A DNA stretch of 6,195 nt from Chloroflexota bacterium (GCA_016200785.1 JACQED010000442.1:1-6195); one strand, 5' to 3'; positions 1-5,161 are shown, counted from the stretch's first letter. The notes: generated from the sequence alone by a model not told the origin. A program made the numbers and translations.

Positions 1-90
1 AAATAGACCGGAGACGAAAATCGCGCCGACCTCGTCCCACGCTCCGCACGACCGGTGTCGCGGGAGAAGACGCGCCTGTCAGATTGACCT

Positions 91-492
91 ATGACCACTT
101 CTGCTCGCACCTGGTTCTATGCCAGGCCCGAAGGCCGGGCCTACGACATCGCCGAGCGCGTTCGCACCACGTTGTGGGACGCGCGCATCGGCAGCATCTG
201 GCTCGACGTGGTTCGCGCCGAATCCCCGTATCTCATGCGCGGCCACTACAACGGGGCCGAAGTGGAAATCGAATGGGAGGTTGGCCGCTGCCTCACCCTG
301 CGGATTAAGCCGGAAGAGCCGCACCTTGCCAAGAGCGTGGGCTTCGTCCTCGGCTTCAAGCCCGCGCTTCGCTACGAAGACGTCGACGGCAACGGCGTGT
401 GGGAATGGCACACCGACGGCGGCGACAAGCGCTGGCAGGCGATCCAGGGCATTCCGGCGTATCAGCATCCTCGGCGGCTCAACAAAGGCTGA
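91..492 (+). CDS. Hypothetical protein, tryptophan-rich, unknown function
   Basis: I do not recognise this 133-residue protein. It looks soluble: there is no signal peptide or membrane segment, and charged residues are spread throughout. It contains seven tryptophans (for example in TWF, LWD, IWL, IEWE and VWEW), a high number for its size, and an alternating beta-strand-like stretch around residues 50-70. An in-frame TGA at 85-87 lies just before the ATG at 91, so no longer start is possible. No convincing Shine-Dalgarno sits at the usual distance; a GGGAGAAG lies more than 20 bases upstream. The stop codon directly abuts the GTG of the next gene, which argues for translational coupling and a shared role. 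The antisense strand is open over much of this region, but that is typical of GC-rich coding DNA. Reality of the gene is likely; its function is unknown. Confidence 0.75.
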   Translation: MTTSARTWFYARPEGRAYDIAERVRTTLWDARIGSIWLDVVRAESPYLMRGHYNGAEVEIEWEVGRCLTLRIKPEEPHLAKSVGFVLGFKPALRYEDVDGNGVWEWHTDGGDKRWQAIQGIPAYQHPRRLNKG

Positions 493-1059
493 GTGTCCGA
501 TCCTCGCCGCGAACTCGGCCTCCTGCGCTCGATGGCGGCCGACCTTGACGCCTACATCGTCTCCGACATCCTCTACTGGTCGCTGACCGATGGCGGCCCC
601 TTCCATCATCGCTATCCTCAGTTGACCCTCGGCGGCCTTTTGCTCACGCAGGCCAAACTGCGCCACCTGGGCGCGCGCCTCTTGCCCCGCGAGCAAACCG
701 ACCTCGCGCAAACGGAACGGCAGATCGCCGACATACATTCGCGCTGGCTGGCCAATTGGAAAAAGAAAGCTGGCCGCGAGATCGGCGTGCGGCTGAACGC
801 CTGGGCGCGCACCGCGCAAGAGCGAAACGCCGACGACTATCCCGGCGCTGTCCTTCAACGCGTCATGCTCGAACTGCTCCTGACTGATGTGAGCGACGAC
901 CCGGCAACCGCGCCGCACCGCACCCGCCTTGCAACACTCGACACACTACTGCGGAACCGCTTCGACCGTGGCCCGTTCGCGCTCGACGCTGATCTTGAGC
1001 CTGCGTTCTCCCCTAAGCCCTATTGGTTCCTCTACGGCCGGCCCGCCTCCAGCGGTTAG
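493..1059 (+). CDS. Hypothetical helical protein, unknown function
   Basis: This 188-residue protein is not one I can name. It starts at a GTG placed immediately after the TGA of the preceding gene, with zero spacing, so translation probably depends on the upstream gene. The sequence reads as mostly alpha-helical and cytoplasmic: an N-terminal helix (RRELGLLRSMAADLDAYI), a YPQLTLGGLLL segment near residues 43-53, a basic, tryptophan-containing helix (about residues 85-107), a leucine-rich helix (AVLQRVMLELLL, about 119-130), and a hydrophobic aromatic C-terminus (PYWFLYGRP). No catalytic or metal-binding signature is visible. It ends inside the arm of a probable terminator, which makes it the last gene of its unit. 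The pairing with the upstream gene suggests a joint function, but none can be assigned. Confidence 0.75.
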   Translation: MSDPRRELGLLRSMAADLDAYIVSDILYWSLTDGGPFHHRYPQLTLGGLLLTQAKLRHLGARLLPREQTDLAQTERQIADIHSRWLANWKKKAGREIGVRLNAWARTAQERNADDYPGAVLQRVMLELLLTDVSDDPATAPHRTRLATLDTLLRNRFDRGPFALDADLEPAFSPKPYWFLYGRPASSG

Positions 1060-1073
1060 GCCCGCGGGCTTTT
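1041..1073 (+). terminator. Probable intrinsic terminator overlapping the end of the upstream gene
   Basis: GCCCGC at 1041-1046 can pair with GCGGGC at 1064-1069, and the second arm is followed by TTTT (1070-1073). The loop of 17 bases is long and the T run is short, so this is weaker than the terminator at 5709. The first arm and loop contain the last codons and the stop (1057-1059) of the upstream gene, so the hairpin would form only as the ribosome finishes. A shorter alternative hairpin within the palindrome GCCCGCGGGC (1060-1069) is also possible. Confidence 0.5.
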
Positions 1074-1074
1074 G

Positions 1075-1083
1075 TGCTACAAT
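1075..1083 (+). promoter_or_regulatory. Extended -10 promoter element for the five-gene directon
   Basis: TG-C-TACAAT is a good extended -10 (TGnTATAAT type), with only 8 bases between its end and the ATG at 1092. Transcription would therefore start at or within one to three bases of the initiation codon, giving a leaderless or nearly leaderless mRNA; consistent with this there is no Shine-Dalgarno before 1092. No good -35 is visible at the expected distance, as that position falls in the terminator hairpin. The same GTGCTACA core recurs in the stronger promoter at 5131-5140. Confidence 0.55.
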
Positions 1084-1091
1084 CATCGCCC

Positions 1092-1457
1092 ATGACCCTT
1101 GCTGAGTTTCATGCCCGCTTGGGCAACGCCGGAATGCTGTTCGCGCTTGCGCTGGGCCTATGGGCGCTCTGGTTGTACTTTCGCAAGCAGGGCGTTGACG
1201 GCAATTACCTCGGCGCAATGGTGATCGGCGAATTGCTGTTCATCGCACAGGGGGTTATCGGGGCCACGTTATATTTCGCCGGACACCCCCTCGGCCGCCC
1301 CGTTCACATCTTGTACGGAATACTGGCCGTGATCACCCTGCCGGGCGCCTATGCCTACACGCGCGGGCGAGATGAACGGCGCGAGGCCCTGGTTTATGGA
1401 CTGGTCGGCCTCTTCCTCTTTGGCGTAGCACTGCGCGCAATTACCACGGCGAGGTGA
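1092..1457 (+). CDS. Small four-helix integral membrane protein, unknown function
   Basis: This 121-residue protein has four predicted membrane helices at roughly residues 13-30, 40-62, 70-89 and 99-117, joined by short loops, so both ends should lie on the same side of the membrane. Polar residues sit in or at the edge of the helices: Glu47 in helix 2, His72 at the start of helix 3, Arg115 in helix 4, plus His7 and His65 nearby. Such residues in a compact four-helix bundle could bind a cofactor or form a buried ion pair, but I see no named heme or quinone motif. The ATG at 1092 is preferred over an upstream TTG at 1023, because the extra 23 residues would read through the previous gene and the terminator and do not look like protein. 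Its stop overlaps the GTG of the next gene by 4 bases (GTGA), which implies an operon. Confidence 0.8.
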   Translation: MTLAEFHARLGNAGMLFALALGLWALWLYFRKQGVDGNYLGAMVIGELLFIAQGVIGATLYFAGHPLGRPVHILYGILAVITLPGAYAYTRGRDERREALVYGLVGLFLFGVALRAITTAR

Positions 1458-2179
1458 AAACAAGGTCCGACTCTGGGGCAGACTCGAACGCGCCGACTGC
1501 GCCGGCGCCGGTCTTGTCACCCGGCGCGCGACGGCGATTGCTCGCCGCCGCGACGATCGCGCTGGCCGCCTGTGGGCTGGTATTTCTCGCCCTCTCCGGC
1601 TCGACGCCCTTCACGACAAATCGAGCGACGCCGACCTTGCGGCTGGGCGCGTTCGTCTTTGCGACGCAGGAAGGCGGAGCCGAGGTCGAAGCGACGGTGA
1701 GCGCACGGCTGGCGCCGACGGACTACGAACACCCCACGGGCGCTTTCGCCGTCCGTTATCCGGAGGGTTGGCAAATCGACGAGTCGGACCGCGAGGCGCT
1801 TTTCACGGGGCCGGATGACCAGGCTGAAATTCTCATCCGTTTCGATGTGCCGGCGGGTAAAGTCGATCTGAAGGCGTCCCTGCAGAATTGGGCCGCCGCG
1901 CGATATGGGTCTTTGCCCGATTTCACGTCGGGCAAGCAAATCGAACAGGCCGACGGAAGCCTGTTGCAGTTGGCCGCGTTCACCGGCGACGACGAGATTC
2001 ACCGCGCGGCCGATACGTTCGCAGAAGAACACGAAGGGGTCATCTTTGTCGAGAGTTTCGTGGCCGTGACCGGCTTGCACGATGCCTACCTGCCCCTCTT
2101 CGTCGAGATCGCCAACTCTTTCCAACATAATGCCCACGCCGCGCGCGCGGCCGCCAGCGCCGCAGGGCAGTTGCCTTAG
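1454..2179 (+). CDS. Membrane-anchored extracytoplasmic protein with PsbP-like segment
   Basis: This 241-residue protein begins with a polar, Ala/Pro-rich cytoplasmic tail of about 25 residues, an RRR cluster at 26-28 and one hydrophobic helix at about 29-49, so the remainder probably faces outward. A lipobox-like LAAC (37-40) lies inside the helix, but the hydrophobic stretch continues beyond the cysteine, so a signal anchor is more likely than a lipoprotein. Residues 91-108 (YEHPTGAFAVRYPEGWQI) match the opening strands of PsbP/DUF1795-like folds, whose hallmark is a phrase of the type G-F-x-x-x-Y-P-x-x-W. The rest is compatible with such an alpha/beta domain, ending in the helix LPLFVEIANSFQ. 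The GTG start overlaps the previous stop by 4 bases. Function is unknown; bacterial PsbP-like proteins are often cell-surface or stress-linked. The next gene's ribosome binding site overlaps its stop codon. Confidence 0.75.
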   Translation: MKTRSDSGADSNAPTAPAPVLSPGARRRLLAAATIALAACGLVFLALSGSTPFTTNRATPTLRLGAFVFATQEGGAEVEATVSARLAPTDYEHPTGAFAVRYPEGWQIDESDREALFTGPDDQAEILIRFDVPAGKVDLKASLQNWAAARYGSLPDFTSGKQIEQADGSLLQLAAFTGDDEIHRAADTFAEEHEGVIFVESFVAVTGLHDAYLPLFVEIANSFQHNAHAARAAASAAGQLP

Positions 2180-2183
2180 GTGA
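2178..2183 (+). promoter_or_regulatory. Ribosome binding site AGGTGA overlapping a stop codon
   Basis: AGGTGA shares its first two bases with the TAG stop (2177-2179) of the upstream gene and lies 3 bases before the GTG start at 2187. It supports that GTG as the true start of the first receiver gene and implies coupling to the upstream gene. An almost identical arrangement precedes the second receiver gene at 2554-2559. Confidence 0.6.
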
Positions 2184-2186
2184 TTT

Positions 2187-2555
2187 GTGCCCACTGTTCT
2201 AATCGTCGACGACGAAGCCGATACTGTCATGATGCTTTCCAGCGGCCTGAAGCTGTTCGGCTACGAATCGATGATGGCCACCAGCGGCTCGGAGGCTCTG
2301 GAGCAAATTGACGGCCGCGTGCCCGACGCGATCGTGCTGGATTTGATGATGCCGGAAATGGACGGCTTCGAAGTCACCCGTCGCCTGCGCGCCAACCCCG
2401 GAACAAAGAGCGTGCCCATTATCATTGCGACGGCCATGGCGGTGCTCGACGCCGAAGATCGCTCCCGCGAGGCCGGGGCGACGCACTTTCTCTACAAGCC
2501 GGTCAGCCTCAGCGCGCTGGCCGACTTGATACGGGCCTCCCTGAAGAACCCGTAG
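2187..2555 (+). CDS. Stand-alone response regulator receiver domain, copy 1
   Basis: This 122-residue protein is a complete receiver (REC, CheY-like) domain with no output domain. All hallmark residues are present: the acidic Mg-binding pair Asp8-Asp9, the phosphoacceptor Asp52 in VLDLMMPEMDG, the switch Thr82 in ATAM, and Lys104 in LYKPV. It should therefore be phosphorylated by a histidine kinase or phosphotransfer protein and act by protein-protein contact, as CheY or Spo0F do, rather than by binding DNA. The GTG start is supported by the AGGTGA site just upstream. It lies 7 bases after the PsbP-like gene and 7 bases before a second receiver that is about 57% identical without gaps (69 of 121 positions by my hand count), so the two are tandem duplicates. 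No kinase is in the window, so the partner is unknown. Family assignment is secure; pathway is not. Confidence 0.95.
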   Translation: MPTVLIVDDEADTVMMLSSGLKLFGYESMMATSGSEALEQIDGRVPDAIVLDLMMPEMDGFEVTRRLRANPGTKSVPIIIATAMAVLDAEDRSREAGATHFLYKPVSLSALADLIRASLKNP

Positions 2556-2559
2556 GTGA
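2554..2559 (+). promoter_or_regulatory. Ribosome binding site AGGTGA overlapping a stop codon, second copy
   Basis: AGGTGA overlaps the TAG stop (2553-2555) of the first receiver gene and lies 3 bases before the ATG at 2563. The junction has the same order and the same 7-base stop-to-start distance as the one at 2177-2189, which suggests that it was copied together with the receiver gene. Confidence 0.6.
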
Positions 2560-2562
2560 TCT

Positions 2563-2928
2563 ATGAGGCGCGTCCTGATCGTCGACGACGAAATCGAAAC
2601 TGTGCGGATGCTCGCCCTGGCCCTCGAACTCTTCGGCTTCGAGCCGATGGAAGCCTTAAGCGGCGCCGAGGCTCTGCGGCAAATCGAGAACCGCGTGCCC
2701 GACGCAGTAGTCCTCGACCTGATGATGCCGGATATGGACGGCTTGCAGGTCATACGCCGCATTCGGGCGGATCCAAAGTCCGCCGCGCTCCCGATCATCG
2801 TCGTGACGGCGATGGTTGACCGCGACGCCGAAGAGGGCTGTCGTCAGGCCGGAGCGGCGCACTTTCTTCGCAAGCCGGTCAAGATCGAAGACCTGGCAAG
2901 CCTCCTCCAAAGCGCGACCGGCGGCTGA
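2563..2928 (+). CDS. Stand-alone response regulator receiver domain, copy 2
   Basis: This 121-residue protein is a complete REC domain, gaplessly alignable to the receiver just upstream and numbered identically: Asp8-Asp9, phosphoacceptor Asp52 in VLDLMMPDMDG, switch Thr82 in VTAM, and Lys104 in LRKPV. As in its twin there is no output domain, so it probably works as a phosphoryl relay or through a protein partner. Differences cluster on surfaces that usually set partner choice: early helix 1 (residues 11-22), the segment 72-76, residues 85-93 between beta 4 and helix 4, and the last helix (107-121). The phosphorylation pocket is conserved. This pattern suggests that the copies share chemistry but may have different partners. 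It starts at an ATG with an AGGTGA site and sits 3 or 39 bases before the dehydrogenase gene, depending on that gene's start. Confidence 0.95.
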   Translation: MRRVLIVDDEIETVRMLALALELFGFEPMEALSGAEALRQIENRVPDAVVLDLMMPDMDGLQVIRRIRADPKSAALPIIVVTAMVDRDAEEGCRQAGAAHFLRKPVKIEDLASLLQSATGG

Positions 2929-2967
2929 TAGTTGCCTCCGGTCATTCTTGCCAACTGCCACCGAACC

Positions 2968-4047
2968 GTGGAACCCAAAACGATTATCGTCCTCGAAGGC
3001 GACCAAACCGGGCAGGAACTTCTCGAAGAGAGTCTGCGCGTGCTTGTGCCGGAAGTAACGCGCGTCCCAATCCAATTCCGCCGATTCGACCTCTCGCTGA
3101 CCAACCGCCGCGCCACGAAGAACGAGGTGGTGCGCGAGTCGGGCGAGGCGATGCGCGCCGCCGGCCTCGGCTTGAAGGCGGCGACGATCACGCCCGACGC
3201 GCCGGGCGACGTGGGCAGTCCCAACGCCATCCTGCGCGAGGTGATGGACGGCAAAGTGATCCTGCGCACCGGGCGGCGCATCCCCCACGTCCGCCCGATG
3301 GGCGGCGTCCACGCGCCGATTGCCGTGGTGCGTATGGCGGTGGACGACGCCTACGGCGCGAAGGAGTGGCGCGAGAGCGATGACGACGACGAGGTCGCTT
3401 ATCGCACCGAAAAAATCAGGCGCTCCACCTGCCGCGCCGTCGCCGAGTTCTCGTTTCAATACGCCGAACGCACAGGCGCCAAAGTCTTCGGCGGCCCCAA
3501 GTTCACCGTCAGCCCGGTGTACGAAGGCTTGTTCAAAGAGGAAATGGACGCCGCCTACAAGCGCCACCCGTCCGTGCGCTACGACCCCCAGCTGATCGAT
3601 GCCACCTACGCTCTGTTGCTACGCAACGACGGCGAGGGGCTGGTGATCCCCGCGCTCAATCGCGACGGCGACTGTCTCTCCGACCTGGTTTTGCAAATGT
3701 TTGGCTCCATCGCCGGGGCCGAGTCCATCGTTCTCGGCTTTGACGAAACGAACACGCAGGTCAAAGCCGTTATGGCCGAAGCGCCGCACGGGACGGCCCC
3801 TTCGCTTCAGGGAAAAAACGTCGCTAACCCGATGGCGATGATCTTGGCCGGAGCCGCCCTCCTCCCTTACCTTCACACGCCTGAAGCCGACCGCGCCTCC
3901 CGCGCGATCTACGAGTCCGTCTTCGAGGCCGTCTACGACGGCTTCCGCACCCACGACCTCGGCGGCCACGCCTCCACCACGGAATTCACCGACGAGGTGA
4001 TCCGCAGAGTCAAAACCAAACTTGAAGTGTGGGCGGCGCTGGGGTGA
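2968..4047 (+). CDS. Isocitrate/isopropylmalate dehydrogenase-family enzyme, atypical
   Basis: This beta-decarboxylating dehydrogenase should oxidise and decarboxylate a 2-hydroxy dicarboxylic acid with NAD or NADP in the cytoplasm. With the GTG at 2968 it has 359 residues, starting VEPKTIIVLEGDQTG, the family's first strand and turn. An in-frame TTG at 2932 would add 12 unconvincing residues; neither start has a clear Shine-Dalgarno. Family landmarks: substrate arginines in LRTGRRIPHVRP (Arg100, Arg109) and VVRM (Arg122); catalytic Tyr129 and Lys178 (GPKFTVS); metal-binding Asp211 (IDA), Asp235 and Asp239 (NRDGDCLSD); nucleotide-binding HGTAP (274-278) followed by NPMAMILAGA; and the C-terminal DLGGHASTTEFTDEV. 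Oddities: the usual ENTEG-type loop before the tyrosine is AVDDAYG; the loop between the first two arginines is one residue shorter than in E. coli IDH; an acidic run ESDDDDE (136-142) follows; and Ser279 occupies the site of the NAD-type Asp or NADP-type Lys. Substrate and cofactor cannot be assigned. Last gene of the directon. Confidence 0.9.
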   Translation: MEPKTIIVLEGDQTGQELLEESLRVLVPEVTRVPIQFRRFDLSLTNRRATKNEVVRESGEAMRAAGLGLKAATITPDAPGDVGSPNAILREVMDGKVILRTGRRIPHVRPMGGVHAPIAVVRMAVDDAYGAKEWRESDDDDEVAYRTEKIRRSTCRAVAEFSFQYAERTGAKVFGGPKFTVSPVYEGLFKEEMDAAYKRHPSVRYDPQLIDATYALLLRNDGEGLVIPALNRDGDCLSDLVLQMFGSIAGAESIVLGFDETNTQVKAVMAEAPHGTAPSLQGKNVANPMAMILAGAALLPYLHTPEADRASRAIYESVFEAVYDGFRTHDLGGHASTTEFTDEVIRRVKTKLEVWAALG

Positions 4048-4102
4048 GCCGTGCGGCGCGCGCGATGGGCTACGGCCGGTATCCGTGTAGAACGCTCTTG
4101 CT

Positions 4103-4109
4103 GAGGGAG
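4103..4109 (+). promoter_or_regulatory. Ribosome binding site of the Gmad2 lipoprotein gene
   Basis: GAGGGAG lies 5 bases before the ATG at 4115. It is one of only two classical Shine-Dalgarno sites in the window and fixes the start of this gene. I found no convincing promoter in the 67 bases between the dehydrogenase stop and this start, so the gene may be read from upstream or from a promoter inside the dehydrogenase gene. Confidence 0.6.
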
Positions 4110-4114
4110 AAGCG

Positions 4115-5017
4115 ATGAAAACGATTCGTCTTGTTCTGCTCGTTTGTCTTACGGGGGGGCTCGCCTGCAACACAATCAGCGGCGCGCTCGCCACACCGCA
4201 GTCCGGGCCTCGGTCGGAAGACATCCAGACCGCCATCGCCCAGACACAGCAGGCGGGCGGCGGCGCGCCCGCGCCGACTCCGCCACCGATCTCGGTCAGT
4301 CCGCCGGTGCCGACCGCGCCTCCCGCCGGCCCCACGGCCCCCGGCCCGGGCGCAGGCCAACCCGAAGAGGCGATCCTGATCCTCAAGCCTGGTCCGCAAT
4401 CGGAGGTGGTCAGCCCTGTCCATGTTGCCGGAACCGCCGACCCGACTTTCGAGCAAACGCTCGCCGTGCAGATTATCGGCGAGGACGGGAGCGAGTTGGC
4501 GAGCGCGACGGCGACCATCGGCGCGGACGCCGGCCAGCGCGGGCCGTTTGCAGTGGATGTCCCATTTACGACTGCGTCCAACCAGCACGGGCGGATCGTC
4601 GTCTCAGCCCAAAGCCCGCGTGACGGAGGCACCGTCCACCTGGCTTCGGTCGAAGTGGTGCTTCTCGCTAGCGGCACTGCGTCCATCCAGCCGGGCAAGC
4701 TGCACCCGGAGACGCTCGGCATCCGCGAGCCAGCCGTCAACGCGACCCTCAGCGGGGGGATGGCGCACGTTTCTGGCATCTCCGGCCCTACGCCCGAACA
4801 AACTCTGGTCGTCGAAGTCACCGACGCCGACGGCAACACCGTGGGATCGGGCACGGCGACCATCTCCGCCGCAACAGGCCAGCCGGGGATCTTCGACGCC
4901 GATGTGGCTTACACGGTCCCCGACGAACGGCCGGGAAGAGTTGTCGTCTACGCCACAAGCCCACGCGATGGTGGTATCTTGCACCTGTCGTCGGTGGAAG
5001 TGACACTGAAACCCTGA
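4115..5017 (+). CDS. Secreted, probably lipid-anchored protein with two Gmad2-type domains
   Basis: The 300-residue product starts with a short export signal (MKTIRLVLLVCLTGGLAC). Cys18 in GLAC resembles a lipobox, although the -3 position is Gly rather than Leu, so lipidation is probable but not certain. A polar segment (30-47) and a Pro/Ala/Gly-rich linker (48-83) lead to two repeats, about 87-184 and 203-299. Both carry the pattern of Gmad2, the immunoglobulin-like domain of spore germination proteins: V-x-G-x-A...(F)EQTL-V, a DG turn, T-A-T-I, G-x-F-x-x-D-V, GR-(I/V)-V-V, SPRDGG-x-x-HL-(A/S)-SVEV. The very similar C-terminal halves point to internal duplication. In repeat 2 the TFEQ phrase is TPEQ. 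Gmad2 domains occur widely in non-spore-forming bacteria on surface proteins, so this is probably an envelope adhesion or scaffold protein, not a germination protein. No enzymatic motif is seen. Confidence 0.85.
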   Translation: MKTIRLVLLVCLTGGLACNTISGALATPQSGPRSEDIQTAIAQTQQAGGGAPAPTPPPISVSPPVPTAPPAGPTAPGPGAGQPEEAILILKPGPQSEVVSPVHVAGTADPTFEQTLAVQIIGEDGSELASATATIGADAGQRGPFAVDVPFTTASNQHGRIVVSAQSPRDGGTVHLASVEVVLLASGTASIQPGKLHPETLGIREPAVNATLSGGMAHVSGISGPTPEQTLVVEVTDADGNTVGSGTATISAATGQPGIFDADVAYTVPDERPGRVVVYATSPRDGGILHLSSVEVTLKP

Positions 5018-5018
5018 T

Positions 5019-5039
5019 TGTAAGAAATTACACTTACAC
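5019..5039. promoter_or_regulatory. Small hairpin plus direct repeat, possible operator
   Basis: TGTAA (5019-5023) and TTACA (5028-5032) flank GAAA, forming a 5-bp stem that in RNA would carry a GNRA-type tetraloop. TTACAC occurs twice in tandem (5028-5033 and 5034-5039), and TGTAAG (5019-5024) is also the reverse complement of CTTACA (5033-5038). The site lies just after the Gmad2 gene stop and about 75 bases before the bactofilin promoter. It could be an operator or a weak 3' hairpin; it lacks a T tract, so it is not a typical terminator. Stems are short and chance cannot be excluded in AT-rich DNA. Confidence 0.3.
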
Positions 5040-5112
5040 TTGACCGACCTATTTATTGAATGCCGATAACCAATAACTAAACTATCGCACTACATAATGC
5101 TACGTTGCGGCC

Positions 5113-5140
5113 TTGACAACGACCTCACACGTGCTACACT
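5113..5140 (+). promoter_or_regulatory. Sigma-70-type promoter of the bactofilin gene
   Basis: A perfect -35 TTGACA (5113-5118) is followed after 16 bases by TACACT (5135-5140), preceded by TG at 5132-5133 (extended -10). Transcription should begin near 5146-5148, giving a leader of about 25 bases. This is the best promoter in the window and lies at the downstream end of an AT-rich island in otherwise GC-rich DNA, showing that the bactofilin is its own transcription unit. Confidence 0.8.
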
Positions 5141-5161
5141 TATGGCCTGCCGGGGGGCAGT

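Larger units (their letters stand above)
2177..2928 (+). repeat. Tandem gene duplication of a receiver domain with its junction
   Basis: Two receiver genes lie head to tail, each preceded by TAG-GGTGA overlap, 3 spacer bases and a start codon. The proteins align without a gap over 121 residues with about 57% identity by hand count, so the duplication is old and both copies have kept all active-site residues. This entry marks the duplicated block; each copy is described separately. Confidence 0.75.

Noticed and set aside
1..90. End of an upstream gene at the left edge
   Set aside because: One frame stays open to a TGA overlapping the ATG at 91, but its 30 codons are short and compositionally unconvincing; no family feature is visible on either strand.
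79..918. 279-residue open frame on the minus strand
   Set aside because: It lies antisense to the two well-formed plus-strand genes at 91-1059, has no recognisable domain, and reads like the Ala/Arg/Gly-rich shadow usual in GC-rich coding DNA.
1023..1091. Extended TTG start for the four-helix membrane protein
   Set aside because: The extra residues would read through the previous gene's end, the terminator and the promoter, and are Arg/Pro-rich without membrane character.
2656..3567. 303-residue open frame on the minus strand
   Set aside because: It is antisense to the second receiver and the dehydrogenase, both of which have clear family motifs on the plus strand.
4048..4114. Promoter or terminator before the Gmad2 gene
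   Set aside because: GCCGT/ACGGC can pair at 4048-4076 but has no T tract and a long loop, and no -10/-35 pair with reasonable spacing was found.
3619..4863. 414-residue open frame on the minus strand
   Set aside because: It spans the ends of both the dehydrogenase and the Gmad2 gene across their intergenic gap and is compositionally a shadow frame rich in Ser, Pro, Ala and Thr.
5054..5070. Second promoter (TTGACC at 5040 with GATAAC at 5065)
   Set aside because: Spacing is 19 bases and the -10 is poor; the downstream TTGACA promoter is much stronger.
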